A DNA stretch of 5,275 nt from Bacillota bacterium (GCA_012510325.1 JAAZIG010000362.1:1-5275); one strand, 5' to 3'. Shown: positions 1-5,275, counted from the stretch's first letter. The notes: a model not told the origin generated them from the letters alone. Translations and numbers: made by a program.

Positions 1-126
1 GGAGAGGTGCGTGATATAGCCGTGGGGATAGGCGGGATACTGGCGGTAGTCGGAGCGCAGCATCAGGCAGCGCGCGGCAAAGCCGAAGCCGATTCCGGTA
101 ATGGTTGCCGCAAGGTATCTCTCCAC
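1..126 (-). CDS. YIEGIA-family membrane protein, N-terminal fragment (runs off window)
   Basis: Only the first 42 codons are in the window. Reading leftward from a GTG at 126, the product begins MERYLAATITGIGFGFAARC and continues with LMLRSDYRQYPAYPHGYITH. A hydrophobic first helix followed by an LR-x-DYRQYP-x-YPHGYI segment is, from memory, characteristic of the YIEGIA family, multipass membrane proteins of unknown function found in spore-forming Firmicutes. The frame is the same as that of spoIIP and opens directly after the spoIIP TAA (162-160), leaving 33 bases before the GTG. I chose this GTG because no ATG or TTG lies between that stop and it, and because the family starts just before the first helix. 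The Shine-Dalgarno is weak (a purine run, AAAAAGAG), so translational coupling to spoIIP is plausible. Family assignment is fairly secure from the motif; function is unknown. The missing C-terminus prevents checking for the YIEGIA signature itself. Confidence 0.75.
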   Translation of the reverse strand, partial: MERYLAATITGIGFGFAARCLMLRSDYRQYPAYPHGYITHLS

Positions 127-159
127 GGCTCTTTTTATCGCGGCAGGGGCGCTGCCGGC

Positions 160-1296
160 TTAAGCGTCATCTTCGTCCCCGCCGCCTCGCCGCCGCAGGG
201 TGAGCACGTCGGCAAATTCACGTTGGAAGAAGGAGGCGACCTTCTTCTTCAGCTCCTCCCAGCTGCCGGTGGAGATAAGCAGGTACACAAAGAGGACCGC
301 CGCCAGCACCAGAATCGTTTTCAGAACGCTGCCCAAAGAGAGCCGGTTGGTTCCGGCGCTCTGCGCCGGGGGAACGGCGGCACCGCCCGATCCGGCGGCA
401 TAGCTGTCGACAACATCGGCAAAAAGGGCCACGGCCTTTTCGGCATCTTCGCGATCATTCTTGTGGGTCCCGACTTCGAGCAGGATCGCCCGCGGGGTCA
501 GATCCTGATTGTAGTTTCCCTGCGCCCCGAGGATTCCCTTGATCAATCCGGGTTTGTCTTCATCGGCGATCTGCTTCAGGGTAAGGGCAAAATCACGATT
601 ATTATCCGCGTTTTGGTTCTGCTGACCCACAACAAGCAATATCTTGGTGACCTCTTCTCCCGCGACGGTCCCTTCATATTCCTCCGGGGGCACGGCATCG
701 CGGTGCACATCGAAGATCAGCTGATCCCCCTCTGTGAGCAGCTCCTCCGCTGTCCGGCGGGAGCGCTGATAGGCTCCGGCATCGTGAGGGGTATGCGCTT
801 CGCGGATATGGTTGACGGTAAATCCTTTTTCTTCGAGGGCGTGGGCGAAGCTGTCGCCGACCTGAAGAATGCCGCCGCCTTCGTCGATGGTGTCGGTTCC
901 GTCAGAGGGCACGTAGGATTCGGCACCGTGGGTGTGATAGACCCCCACCCGGGGTTTTTCCCCGGTTTCGTCCCGGGCTGCCGCTGCCGCTGTCTCCGGA
1001 GATTCCAGCCGGGAGCTTTCGCTCTCGAACTGCTCGGCCCAGGCGGTCTGCCCGTCCATCTCCACAACCCGAAAATGGCGGTTGCCCTCGTCGATATAGG
1101 TGTCTCCCAAATGGAGAATCCGTGCAGTCCGCAGGACCACGGAGCGATCCCGGCGATCCTTCACCGTGTAGTAGCTCCCGCTGCTTTCGCTCAGATTGAA
1201 CAGATCGAAAAAATCAAGGGCCGCTGCAGCGGACAGATGAGCGGTTAAAACGAACAATATGCTTAAAAAGGCGATGCGCTTAAATCCGGCCTGCAT
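160..1296 (-). CDS. spoIIP: Stage II sporulation protein P, septal peptidoglycan hydrolase
   Basis: The 378-residue product matches SpoIIP, the amidase/endopeptidase that works with SpoIID and SpoIIM to degrade septal peptidoglycan and drive engulfment. In order: an N-terminal hydrophobic segment (about 7-26) ending in a run of Ala, likely a signal peptide or anchor; a variable region (30-115); the catalytic domain (about 116-297) with VGVYHTHGAESY (117-128), DVHRDA (196-201), VVGQQNQNADNNRDFAL (222-238) and LLEVGT (272-277); then a second hydrophobic helix (about 323-342) and a charged tail. By analogy with zinc amidases of the Amidase_3 type, His121 or His123, Glu126, His198 and Glu274 are the candidate metal and catalytic residues; this is inference. 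The ATG at 1296 has an AAGGAGG Shine-Dalgarno (1315-1309) 12 bases upstream. It sits 35 bases after the DUF1614 gene and 33 before the YIEGIA gene, probably in one transcript. The C-terminal helix is not part of the B. subtilis protein as I remember it. Confidence 0.93.
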   Translation of the reverse strand: MQAGFKRIAFLSILFVLTAHLSAAAALDFFDLFNLSESSGSYYTVKDRRDRSVVLRTARILHLGDTYIDEGNRHFRVVEMDGQTAWAEQFESESSRLESPETAAAAARDETGEKPRVGVYHTHGAESYVPSDGTDTIDEGGGILQVGDSFAHALEEKGFTVNHIREAHTPHDAGAYQRSRRTAEELLTEGDQLIFDVHRDAVPPEEYEGTVAGEEVTKILLVVGQQNQNADNNRDFALTLKQIADEDKPGLIKGILGAQGNYNQDLTPRAILLEVGTHKNDREDAEKAVALFADVVDSYAAGSGGAAVPPAQSAGTNRLSLGSVLKTILVLAAVLFVYLLISTGSWEELKKKVASFFQREFADVLTLRRRGGGDEDDA

Positions 1297-1308
1297 GAGA
1301 GATCATCT

Positions 1309-1315
1309 CCTCCTT
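1309..1315 (-). promoter_or_regulatory. Ribosome binding site of spoIIP
   Basis: The minus strand reads AAGGAGG here, a full Shine-Dalgarno core, 12 bases before the ATG at 1296. Another ATG at 1306-1304 is out of frame with SpoIIP, so this site supports 1296 as the start. It is the strongest ribosome binding site in the downstream operon, in contrast to the poor sites of the genes on either side. Confidence 0.8.
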
Positions 1316-1331
1316 CTCTGGGAACCCTGGT

Positions 1332-2030
1332 TCATTCGGGCTCAGAATCATTCCACTCCGGCTCTTCATCGCTGTCGTCCGGTTCGCTCAGGCCGGCGAT
1401 GAGACGATCCGGGTAACCCGCTCCGGGATCGCTGCTCATTTTTTCACGAATTTCGCCGATCAGCTCGGCCAGGCCGAGGGCAATGAGGCCGGCGATGAGG
1501 GTGGCGTCGAAGATGCCCGCTCCCCCGATGACCAGACTGCTCTTGGTTCCCCGGGCAAAAAGCTCGATGCGGGTGAAGATATCGTTGAGCACAATTGCCC
1601 CTACTCCGGCGATGAAGGCGGTGCGCCGGGAGCGTCCGGCGAGGTAGCCGATCACTCCGGCGATGAGCGCCACCAGGTACAGGGGATCGACGAGAAAGGC
1701 CTGAGTCGGCTCCAGGGGAAATATCTTCAGGACGATATAGGTGACCGCCGCTGTGACCAGCATGGCCACGGCGGCTCGGATTCTTTCCCTGGCGGTGCCG
1801 GCGCGGACAAATAGATAGACCACCAGAGCGACGGGGATCACTCCGCCGCCGATATTGATCGCCAGGGTGCCGGACAGCGGAATATCGGGTAAAAATCCGC
1901 CGATGAGCATCAGAGCGATAAAGAGTAGCGCAGTGCGGTCGGTCAGGCCCAGCCGGTCAAGCACTCGCTGGGCCAACCCGAGAAAGATGAGAACCGAGAT
2001 AATCAGCAGAAGGATCATCCCTGCAGGCAT
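1332..2030 (-). CDS. DUF1614-type multipass membrane protein
   Basis: The 232-residue product is an integral membrane protein with about six or seven hydrophobic segments (roughly 4-20, 33-48, 58-76, 84-104, 114-132, 137-152 and 170-192) and a soluble, acidic C-terminal tail of about 35 residues (198-232). The opening MPAGMILLL, LAQRVLDRLGLTDRTALLFI (19-38), the NIGGGVIPVAL stretch (59-69) and the GGAGIFDATLIAGLIALG segment (169-186) fit the DUF1614 family of Firmicutes, recalled from memory. No enzymatic motif or known transport signature is visible, so I give no function. It is the first gene after a candidate promoter and lies 35 bases upstream of spoIIP, which suggests co-expression and perhaps a sporulation or envelope role (inference). 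The ATG at 2030 is favoured because the family usually starts MPxG. Its ribosome site is poor: a run of seven G (2044-2038) that could pair with CCUCC through a G-U pair. Confidence 0.8.
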   Translation of the reverse strand: MPAGMILLLIISVLIFLGLAQRVLDRLGLTDRTALLFIALMLIGGFLPDIPLSGTLAINIGGGVIPVALVVYLFVRAGTARERIRAAVAMLVTAAVTYIVLKIFPLEPTQAFLVDPLYLVALIAGVIGYLAGRSRRTAFIAGVGAIVLNDIFTRIELFARGTKSSLVIGGAGIFDATLIAGLIALGLAELIGEIREKMSSDPGAGYPDRLIAGLSEPDDSDEEPEWNDSEPE

Positions 2031-2094
2031 GAGACCGCCCCCCCGTTTAATGTTTTACCTTTTTCTTCAGCTTAGCTTCTCCGGCAACGCGGGT

Positions 2095-2122
2095 TTTATA
2101 CCGGCGGTTTTGCTGCCGGCAA
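2095..2122 (-). promoter_or_regulatory. Candidate promoter for the DUF1614-spoIIP-YIEGIA operon
   Basis: On the minus strand a TTGCCG (2122-2117) is followed after 16 bases by TATAAA (2100-2095), a reasonable vegetative sigma-A type -35/-10 pair. It lies just downstream of the fni terminator and about 65 bases before the ATG at 2030, the right place for the operon promoter. The same spot also reads as a weak sigma-F/sigma-G-like site: GTATA (2101-2097), 14 bases, then GGAGAAGCT (2082-2074). Choosing between them from sequence alone is not possible. The -35 overlaps a GC-rich inverted repeat (GCCGGC at 2115-2120 and 2125-2130). Confidence 0.4.
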
Positions 2123-2175
2123 GGGCCGGCCCGGCGCAGTTTTGAAGGAGGGGGAGTTTCCGGCAGGGAGCGGTG

Positions 2176-2205
2176 AAAAAGCTGCGCTCCTTCCGGGAGC
2201 GCAGC
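2176..2205 (-). terminator. Rho-independent terminator after fni
   Basis: A perfect 10-bp stem (GCTGCGCTCC at 2181-2190 paired with GGAGCGCAGC at 2196-2205) encloses a five-base loop. Read on the minus strand, the stem is followed at once by TTTTT (2180-2176). This is a classic intrinsic terminator placed 47 bases after the fni stop codon. It separates the ispH-S1/fni transcript from the spoIIP operon. On the plus strand there is no T-run after the stem, so it is one-directional. Confidence 0.88.
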
Positions 2206-2219
2206 AGTAATAGGAAACG

Positions 2220-2251
2220 GACTGCAGGGGTGAAAAAGCGGTAGAGCAGTC
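2220..2251 (-). repeat. Weak inverted repeat just after the fni stop
   Basis: GACTGC (2220-2225) and GCAGTC (2246-2251) form a 6-bp inverted repeat around a 20-base loop, directly after the fni stop codon and before the strong terminator. The loop contains GGTGAAAAAGC (2229-2239), an 11-base word that recurs at 2172-2182 beside the terminator. It could be a 3'-end stabilising hairpin or a remnant of a second terminator, but the stem is short and chance is possible. Confidence 0.3.
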
Positions 2252-2252
2252 T

Positions 2253-3299
2253 TTAGCGGTGCCGGGGCAAGTGCAGGGCGCGCTCTTTCTTCCAGGCGCC
2301 GGTGAAGCCGGTAATCACAAGGGGCGCCCGGCGCAGCTCCCCCAGGGTGGCGGAGCCGGTCAGGAGCATGATCAGGCGCAGCTCCTCCTCCAGTTTTTTG
2401 ATCGCTTTGACCAGAGCGCGGCGGCCCCGCTTCAGCAGCAGATAGAGCGGTTCACCGGCCAGGCCGACAGCATCTGCGCCGAGGGCGAGGGCTTTGGCGA
2501 TATTCAAACTGGAGAACATCCCGCCGCCGGCGATGACGCCGGCCCGGCGTCCGGCGGCGGCGTCGAGCACCTCGAGCAAGCTGATCGCCGTGGGCAACCC
2601 CCAGTCAAGGATCTCCCGGGAGAGCCGTTTCCGGGAGCGGCGATTCTCGATGGCCATAAAATTGGTGCCTCCCCGGCCGCCCACGTCGATGGCGCTGACA
2701 CCGGCCTCAAGGAGCAGGAGGGCCTGTTCACGGGCGATGCCACAACCGACCTCCTTGACGATCACCGGTTTCGACACGGCGGCGGCAATCTCGGAGATGC
2801 GCTGCAGGGCGCCCCGGAAGCTCCGGTCACCCTCGGCCATGACCAGCTCCTGCGGCGTGTTCAGGTGAATCTGCAGCGCCGCCGCATCGATCATCTCAAC
2901 AGCCCGGCGGGCCAGCTCCGGCGTGGCGTAAGAACCCAGGTTGGCCCAGATCTGTCCGTCGGGATAGACTTCACGCACTACCTTGAAGGTGTCTTCCACC
3001 AGGCGGTTCTCCAGGGCAACTCTCTGCGAACCGAGGGCCAGCGGCAGACCGCACTCCCTGGCCGCCCCTGCAAGGGCGGCGTTGATTCTCTTGGAAAGGG
3101 GGGTTCCCCCGGTCAGGGCATTAATAAAAAGAGGCGACCGGAGCCTCTGTTCCAATAGGCTTGTCTCCAGGGTCACCTCATCCAAATCGCGTTCCGGCAG
3201 ACAGTTGTGTATAAGATGAATATCGGAAAAGTCCGCGAGGCCCGGTCTTTGTTTCAGGCGAATTATAATATGCTCGTCCTTGCGGTTGATTCGCGGCAT
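2253..3299 (-). CDS. fni: Type 2 isopentenyl-diphosphate delta-isomerase (FMN-dependent)
   Basis: The 348-residue product is a cytosolic isomerase converting isopentenyl diphosphate and dimethylallyl diphosphate into each other. The type 2 enzyme uses reduced FMN and Mg and is unrelated to type 1 Idi. Visible family motifs: RKDEH at the N-terminus (6-10), NALTGGT (60-66), ALGSQR (88-93), HLNTPQE (145-151) with Asn147, Gln150 and Glu151 as the expected substrate/metal residues, VKEVGCGI (181-188), DVGGRGGTNFMAIE (205-218), IAGGGMFSSLNIAKALALGADAVGLA (256-281) forming the phosphate/FMN end of the TIM barrel, and VITGFTGAW near the C-terminus. Length is normal and the protein looks intact. The ATG (3299-3297) follows the TAA of the S1 gene (3302-3300) with no gap and in the same frame. 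Its Shine-Dalgarno (GAAGAAGG, 3311-3304) lies inside the last S1 codons, so translation is probably coupled. It is followed by a strong terminator. Confidence 0.95.
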   Translation of the reverse strand: MPRINRKDEHIIIRLKQRPGLADFSDIHLIHNCLPERDLDEVTLETSLLEQRLRSPLFINALTGGTPLSKRINAALAGAARECGLPLALGSQRVALENRLVEDTFKVVREVYPDGQIWANLGSYATPELARRAVEMIDAAALQIHLNTPQELVMAEGDRSFRGALQRISEIAAAVSKPVIVKEVGCGIAREQALLLLEAGVSAIDVGGRGGTNFMAIENRRSRKRLSREILDWGLPTAISLLEVLDAAAGRRAGVIAGGGMFSSLNIAKALALGADAVGLAGEPLYLLLKRGRRALVKAIKKLEEELRLIMLLTGSATLGELRRAPLVITGFTGAWKKERALHLPRHR

Positions 3300-5275
3300 T
3301 TAGCCTTCTTCGCTTTCCTGCTCCTCTGTTTCTTCCTCCGTCGAGTCGCTCCCCAAAGCACCGGCATTCTCGAAAAGATCTCCGAAAACATCACCCAGGG
3401 TGACATTGCCGCTGCTGCCCGAGTCGGTCTCCCCGTCGCTGCCCGATTCGGTGTATGTTTCCTGACGCGCTTCTTTGATGCTCAGGCTGATCCGCTTGCG
3501 GGCAGGTTTCAGCTCCAATATCTTGACATCGACGGTCTCTCCCTCCTGAAGCACCTCCGAGGGATGTTTGACATGATAGTCGGCGATCTGAGAGATATGG
3601 ACCAGGCCTTCCACTCCCGGGCGCAACTCCACAAAGGCGCCGAAATTGACCAGCCGGGTGATCTTCCCTTTCATGATCTCCCCGTCCTCGAGCTCCTGCA
3701 TCGCTTTGGTCCAGGGATCGGGTTGGGTCCGGCGCAGGCTCAGACTGATCCGCTCTCTTTCAGGGATTACATCGAGCACTTTAACCTCGATCTCCTGGCC
3801 TACCTTGAGCGCTTCCTGGGGATGACCGACGCGCTCCCAGGAGATCTCGGAGATATGAACCAGCCCGTCGATCCCGCCGATATCAACAAAAGCACCAAAA
3901 TCGGTTAACCGCCGGACCACGCCGGGAACGGTTGAGCCCACTTCCAGCGACTGCAGCGTCTCTTCCTTTTTGCGCAGGTTCTCCTCTTCAATCACCTTTT
4001 TGCGCGATAAGATCACCTTATCTTTTTCCCGGTTCAGTTCAATCACCTTGAATTTGACAATCTCCCCGAGAAAGGGCTTGAAGTCGGGAATGTACCGCAG
4101 ATCCACGAGCGAACCGGGCATAAAGCCGTCGATACCCTCACCGAGATCCAGAACCATACCCGCATTGACCACCTGCTTAACCCGGCCCTCCACGGTATCC
4201 GCCGCTTCAAGGGACTGCTGCAACTCCTGCCATCTTCCATCGCGGGCCAGACGCTTATGAGAAACGATCACTTTGCTGTCCCGATCCTCAATATCGATAA
4301 CCGTGACCTCAATCTCCTGCCCCGGCTCAAACCGATCGGTCAGAGTTTCCCCCTCCTGGAGGTGGACCTCTTTTGCCGGCAGCAGCGCCTCGGTTTTATA
4401 TTTGATATCCAGATAAACCTCATCCTCCGCCGCCCGGACAACTTTACCGGTAATCTGCTCTCCTACCTGAACCAGGTTGAGCGCCTCCATAAAATCAAAG
4501 GCTTCCTCTTCCTCCTGCTCCGAATCCGCCGCTTCAGCGGTCTCCTCCGGCTCCGCAAGGACCTCTTCCGCCGCTTCGGCAGGGGCCGGTTCAGGGCTCT
4601 CTGCTTCCACCGGAGCAGCCTCTTCCGGGGCCTCCGCCTCAGGGACAGCTTCCCCCGCCGCAGCCTCTTCAGAGACGGCCTCTTCTTCAGAAGAAACCTC
4701 CTCTTCAGAGACGGCCTCTACTTCGGGAGCAACTTCCTCTTCGGAAACGGACTCCTCTTCAGGGGAAGCCTCCTCTTCGGGAGAAGCCTCTACTGAAGCG
4801 TTCTCTTCCGGAACAACCTCTTCCGAAATAACCTCTTCACCGCCAATTTCGTTATCCATTCTTTCTTCTTCCATTCTTTCCACTACCTCCTTTATCATCC
4901 AGGGGGGGGTTGAAGCTCCTGCGGTAACAGCAAAAGTGCTGTACCTGCGCAGAAAATCAAGATCCAACTCCCCTGCGCCCGCTACCAGCAATGTCGGTTT
5001 CAGGCGCCGGCAGGTTTCCGCAAGCGCCCTGGTGTTGGCGCTGCCGGTGCTGCCGACTACAACCACGGCCTCTACCTCCCGGGCCAGCCGGACAGCTTCC
5101 GCCTGCCTTTTGCCCGTTTCCGGGCATAGTGTATCATAAACCTTCCCAGTGGGGCATCGCTGCTGGAAACATTCCCCTATTTCGCGATATCTGGCGCTCT
5201 GCCCTGTCGTCTGGGCGACTAAAGCAGCCGAAGGTTTGATCGTCAGCTCTTTCAGCTCTTCCACAGTACTGACGA
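3300..5275 (-). CDS. ispH-rpsA: IspH (HMBPP reductase) fused to ribosomal protein S1; N-terminus outside window
   Basis: One continuous frame, open to the window edge. Residues are numbered from the GTG at 5264, which is an internal Val codon, not the start. Residues 1-130 are the IspH C-terminal part: AQTT (17-20), Cys47 in CPETGKRQ (third iron-sulfur ligand, E. coli Cys197), GSTGSANTRAL (71-81) and TAGASTPPW (114-122). IspH makes IPP and DMAPP at the end of the MEP pathway. Residues 131-255 form a linker of about 40% Glu. Four S1 domains follow at about 267-338, 356-422, 441-511 and 527-597; S1 domains bind RNA. The last two carry the usual DFGAFV/NFGAFV and GLVHIS motifs. A Ser/Gly/Glu-rich tail (598-654) ends the protein. 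About 145-150 IspH residues are missing upstream, so the full protein would be near 800 residues. IspH-S1 fusions are known in Clostridia; the long acidic linker looks unusual. No frameshift is seen. Confidence 0.93.
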   Translation of the reverse strand, partial: VSTVEELKELTIKPSAALVAQTTGQSARYREIGECFQQRCPTGKVYDTLCPETGKRQAEAVRLAREVEAVVVVGSTGSANTRALAETCRRLKPTLLVAGAGELDLDFLRRYSTFAVTAGASTPPWMIKEVVERMEEERMDNEIGGEEVISEEVVPEENASVEASPEEEASPEEESVSEEEVAPEVEAVSEEEVSSEEEAVSEEAAAGEAVPEAEAPEEAAPVEAESPEPAPAEAAEEVLAEPEETAEAADSEQEEEEAFDFMEALNLVQVGEQITGKVVRAAEDEVYLDIKYKTEALLPAKEVHLQEGETLTDRFEPGQEIEVTVIDIEDRDSKVIVSHKRLARDGRWQELQQSLEAADTVEGRVKQVVNAGMVLDLGEGIDGFMPGSLVDLRYIPDFKPFLGEIVKFKVIELNREKDKVILSRKKVIEEENLRKKEETLQSLEVGSTVPGVVRRLTDFGAFVDIGGIDGLVHISEISWERVGHPQEALKVGQEIEVKVLDVIPERERISLSLRRTQPDPWTKAMQELEDGEIMKGKITRLVNFGAFVELRPGVEGLVHISQIADYHVKHPSEVLQEGETVDVKILELKPARKRISLSIKEARQETYTESGSDGETDSGSSGNVTLGDVFGDLFENAGALGSDSTEEETEEQESEEG
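4500..4874 (-). other. Acidic low-complexity linker between IspH and S1
   Basis: These codons specify a 125-residue stretch made almost only of Glu, Ala, Ser, Pro and Val: about 50 Glu, no Lys and a single Arg near its start. Units such as EAVSEEE, SPEEE and VSEEEV recur imperfectly. It must be disordered and strongly negative, and it separates the IspH fold from the first S1 domain. The DNA is correspondingly low in complexity (CCTCTTC-like words on the plus strand), which also opens a spurious Ser/Ala-rich frame on the opposite strand. Confidence 0.85.
4664..4719 (-). repeat. 20-bp direct repeat, period 36, inside the acidic linker
   Basis: The same 20 bases (plus strand CCTCTTCAGAGACGGCCTCT) occur at 4664-4683 and 4700-4719, exactly 36 bp or 12 codons apart, so the frame is kept. 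They encode the two EAVSEE copies. The nucleotide identity exceeds what the protein repeat needs, which points to recent duplication by slippage or unequal recombination. Confidence 0.8.
4885..4893 (-). promoter_or_regulatory. Internal Shine-Dalgarno for a possible free S1 start at 4874
   Basis: The minus strand reads AAAGGAGGT here, close to perfect complementarity with the 16S rRNA tail, and 10 bases later comes an in-frame ATG (4874-4872), then another ATG at 4859. Initiation at 4874 would give a 524-residue S1 protein with its acidic N-terminus and no IspH. The location is exactly where free-standing IspH proteins end. Against this, the same bases encode Lys-Glu-Val, a common sequence at this place in IspH, so the match may be forced by protein constraint. 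Confidence 0.45.
4902..4909 (-). repeat. Eight-C homopolymer in the IspH C-terminus
   Basis: A run of eight C on the minus strand encodes Thr-Pro-Pro in the GASTPPW motif. It is the longest single-base run I see in the window and lies nine bases before the internal Shine-Dalgarno. A position that is usually Asp or Glu in IspH (GASTPD, from memory) is Pro here. Loss of one C would produce TGA at 4897-4895, and gain of one C would run to TAA at 4854-4852. It is either a slippage site or ordinary codon choice. Confidence 0.7.

Noticed and set aside
7..1248. Long open frame of 413 codons on the plus strand opposite spoIIP
   Set aside because: It is antisense to a clear SpoIIP, has no domain I recognise, no ribosome site and a composition (Gly, Arg, Pro, Gln rich) typical of shadow frames in GC-rich DNA.
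2115..2130. GC-rich hairpin GCCGGC-AAGG-GCCGGC as a second terminator
   Set aside because: The arms are self-complementary and short, no T-run follows on either strand, and it overlaps the candidate -35 region, so chance GC-rich symmetry is more likely.
2259..3158. Open frame of 299 codons on the plus strand opposite fni
   Set aside because: It mirrors the conserved fni codons, shows no family motif, and has a Gly/Gln/Arg/Pro-rich composition expected of an antisense frame.
3300..4874. Two adjacent genes, ispH and rpsA, wrongly joined by a sequencing error
   Set aside because: The frame is continuous across the junction with no stop, both domains keep their motifs, and such fusions are known in Clostridia; a separate S1 product is kept only as a hypothesis.
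4477..5139. Ser/Ala/Thr-rich open frame on the plus strand resembling a surface or adhesin-like protein
   Set aside because: It is the complement of the Glu-rich codons of the acidic S1 linker; the low complexity is inherited, and there is no signal peptide, anchor or ribosome site.
5262..5264. GTG as the start of the IspH-S1 gene
   Set aside because: The frame stays open to the window edge, and the residues after it are the middle of IspH; the first two cluster cysteines of the family must lie upstream, so this is an internal Val.

Overview
The window is a GC-rich piece of chromosome, probably from an endospore-forming, anaerobic Firmicute of the clostridial type. Three things point there: a SpoIIP sporulation hydrolase, the start of a YIEGIA-family membrane protein (a family typical of spore formers), and an IspH (LytB) domain fused in frame to ribosomal protein S1, an arrangement known from Clostridia and relatives. 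I cannot name a genus. All five genes lie on the minus strand, so transcription runs from high to low coordinates. No RNA gene, CRISPR array, insertion sequence or phage gene is visible.

Layout in transcription order. (1) 5275-3300: C-terminal part of IspH, then a very acidic low-complexity linker of about 125 residues, then four S1 RNA-binding domains; the 5' end lies outside the window. (2) 3299-2253: fni, type 2 isopentenyl-diphosphate isomerase, whose ATG follows the S1 stop codon with no base between. (3) 2252-2031: intergenic region with a strong rho-independent terminator (2205-2176), then a candidate promoter (2122-2095). (4) 2030-1332: a multipass membrane protein of the DUF1614 type. 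(5) 1296-160: spoIIP. (6) 126-1: first 42 codons of a YIEGIA-family protein, running off the window.

There are two functional units. The upstream unit joins isoprenoid supply (IspH makes IPP and DMAPP, Fni interconverts them) with a translation protein. The downstream unit is a probable sporulation/envelope operon: SpoIIP degrades septal peptidoglycan during engulfment, and its two membrane-protein neighbours are uncharacterised but probably serve the same developmental programme.

The most interesting spot is the IspH/S1 junction (about 4910-4859). A near-perfect Shine-Dalgarno sequence lies just upstream of an in-frame ATG exactly where IspH should end. A run of eight C residues sits just before it, and a one-base slip there puts a stop codon two bases ahead of that Shine-Dalgarno. 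This suggests, but does not prove, that the locus can make both the fusion and a free S1 protein.
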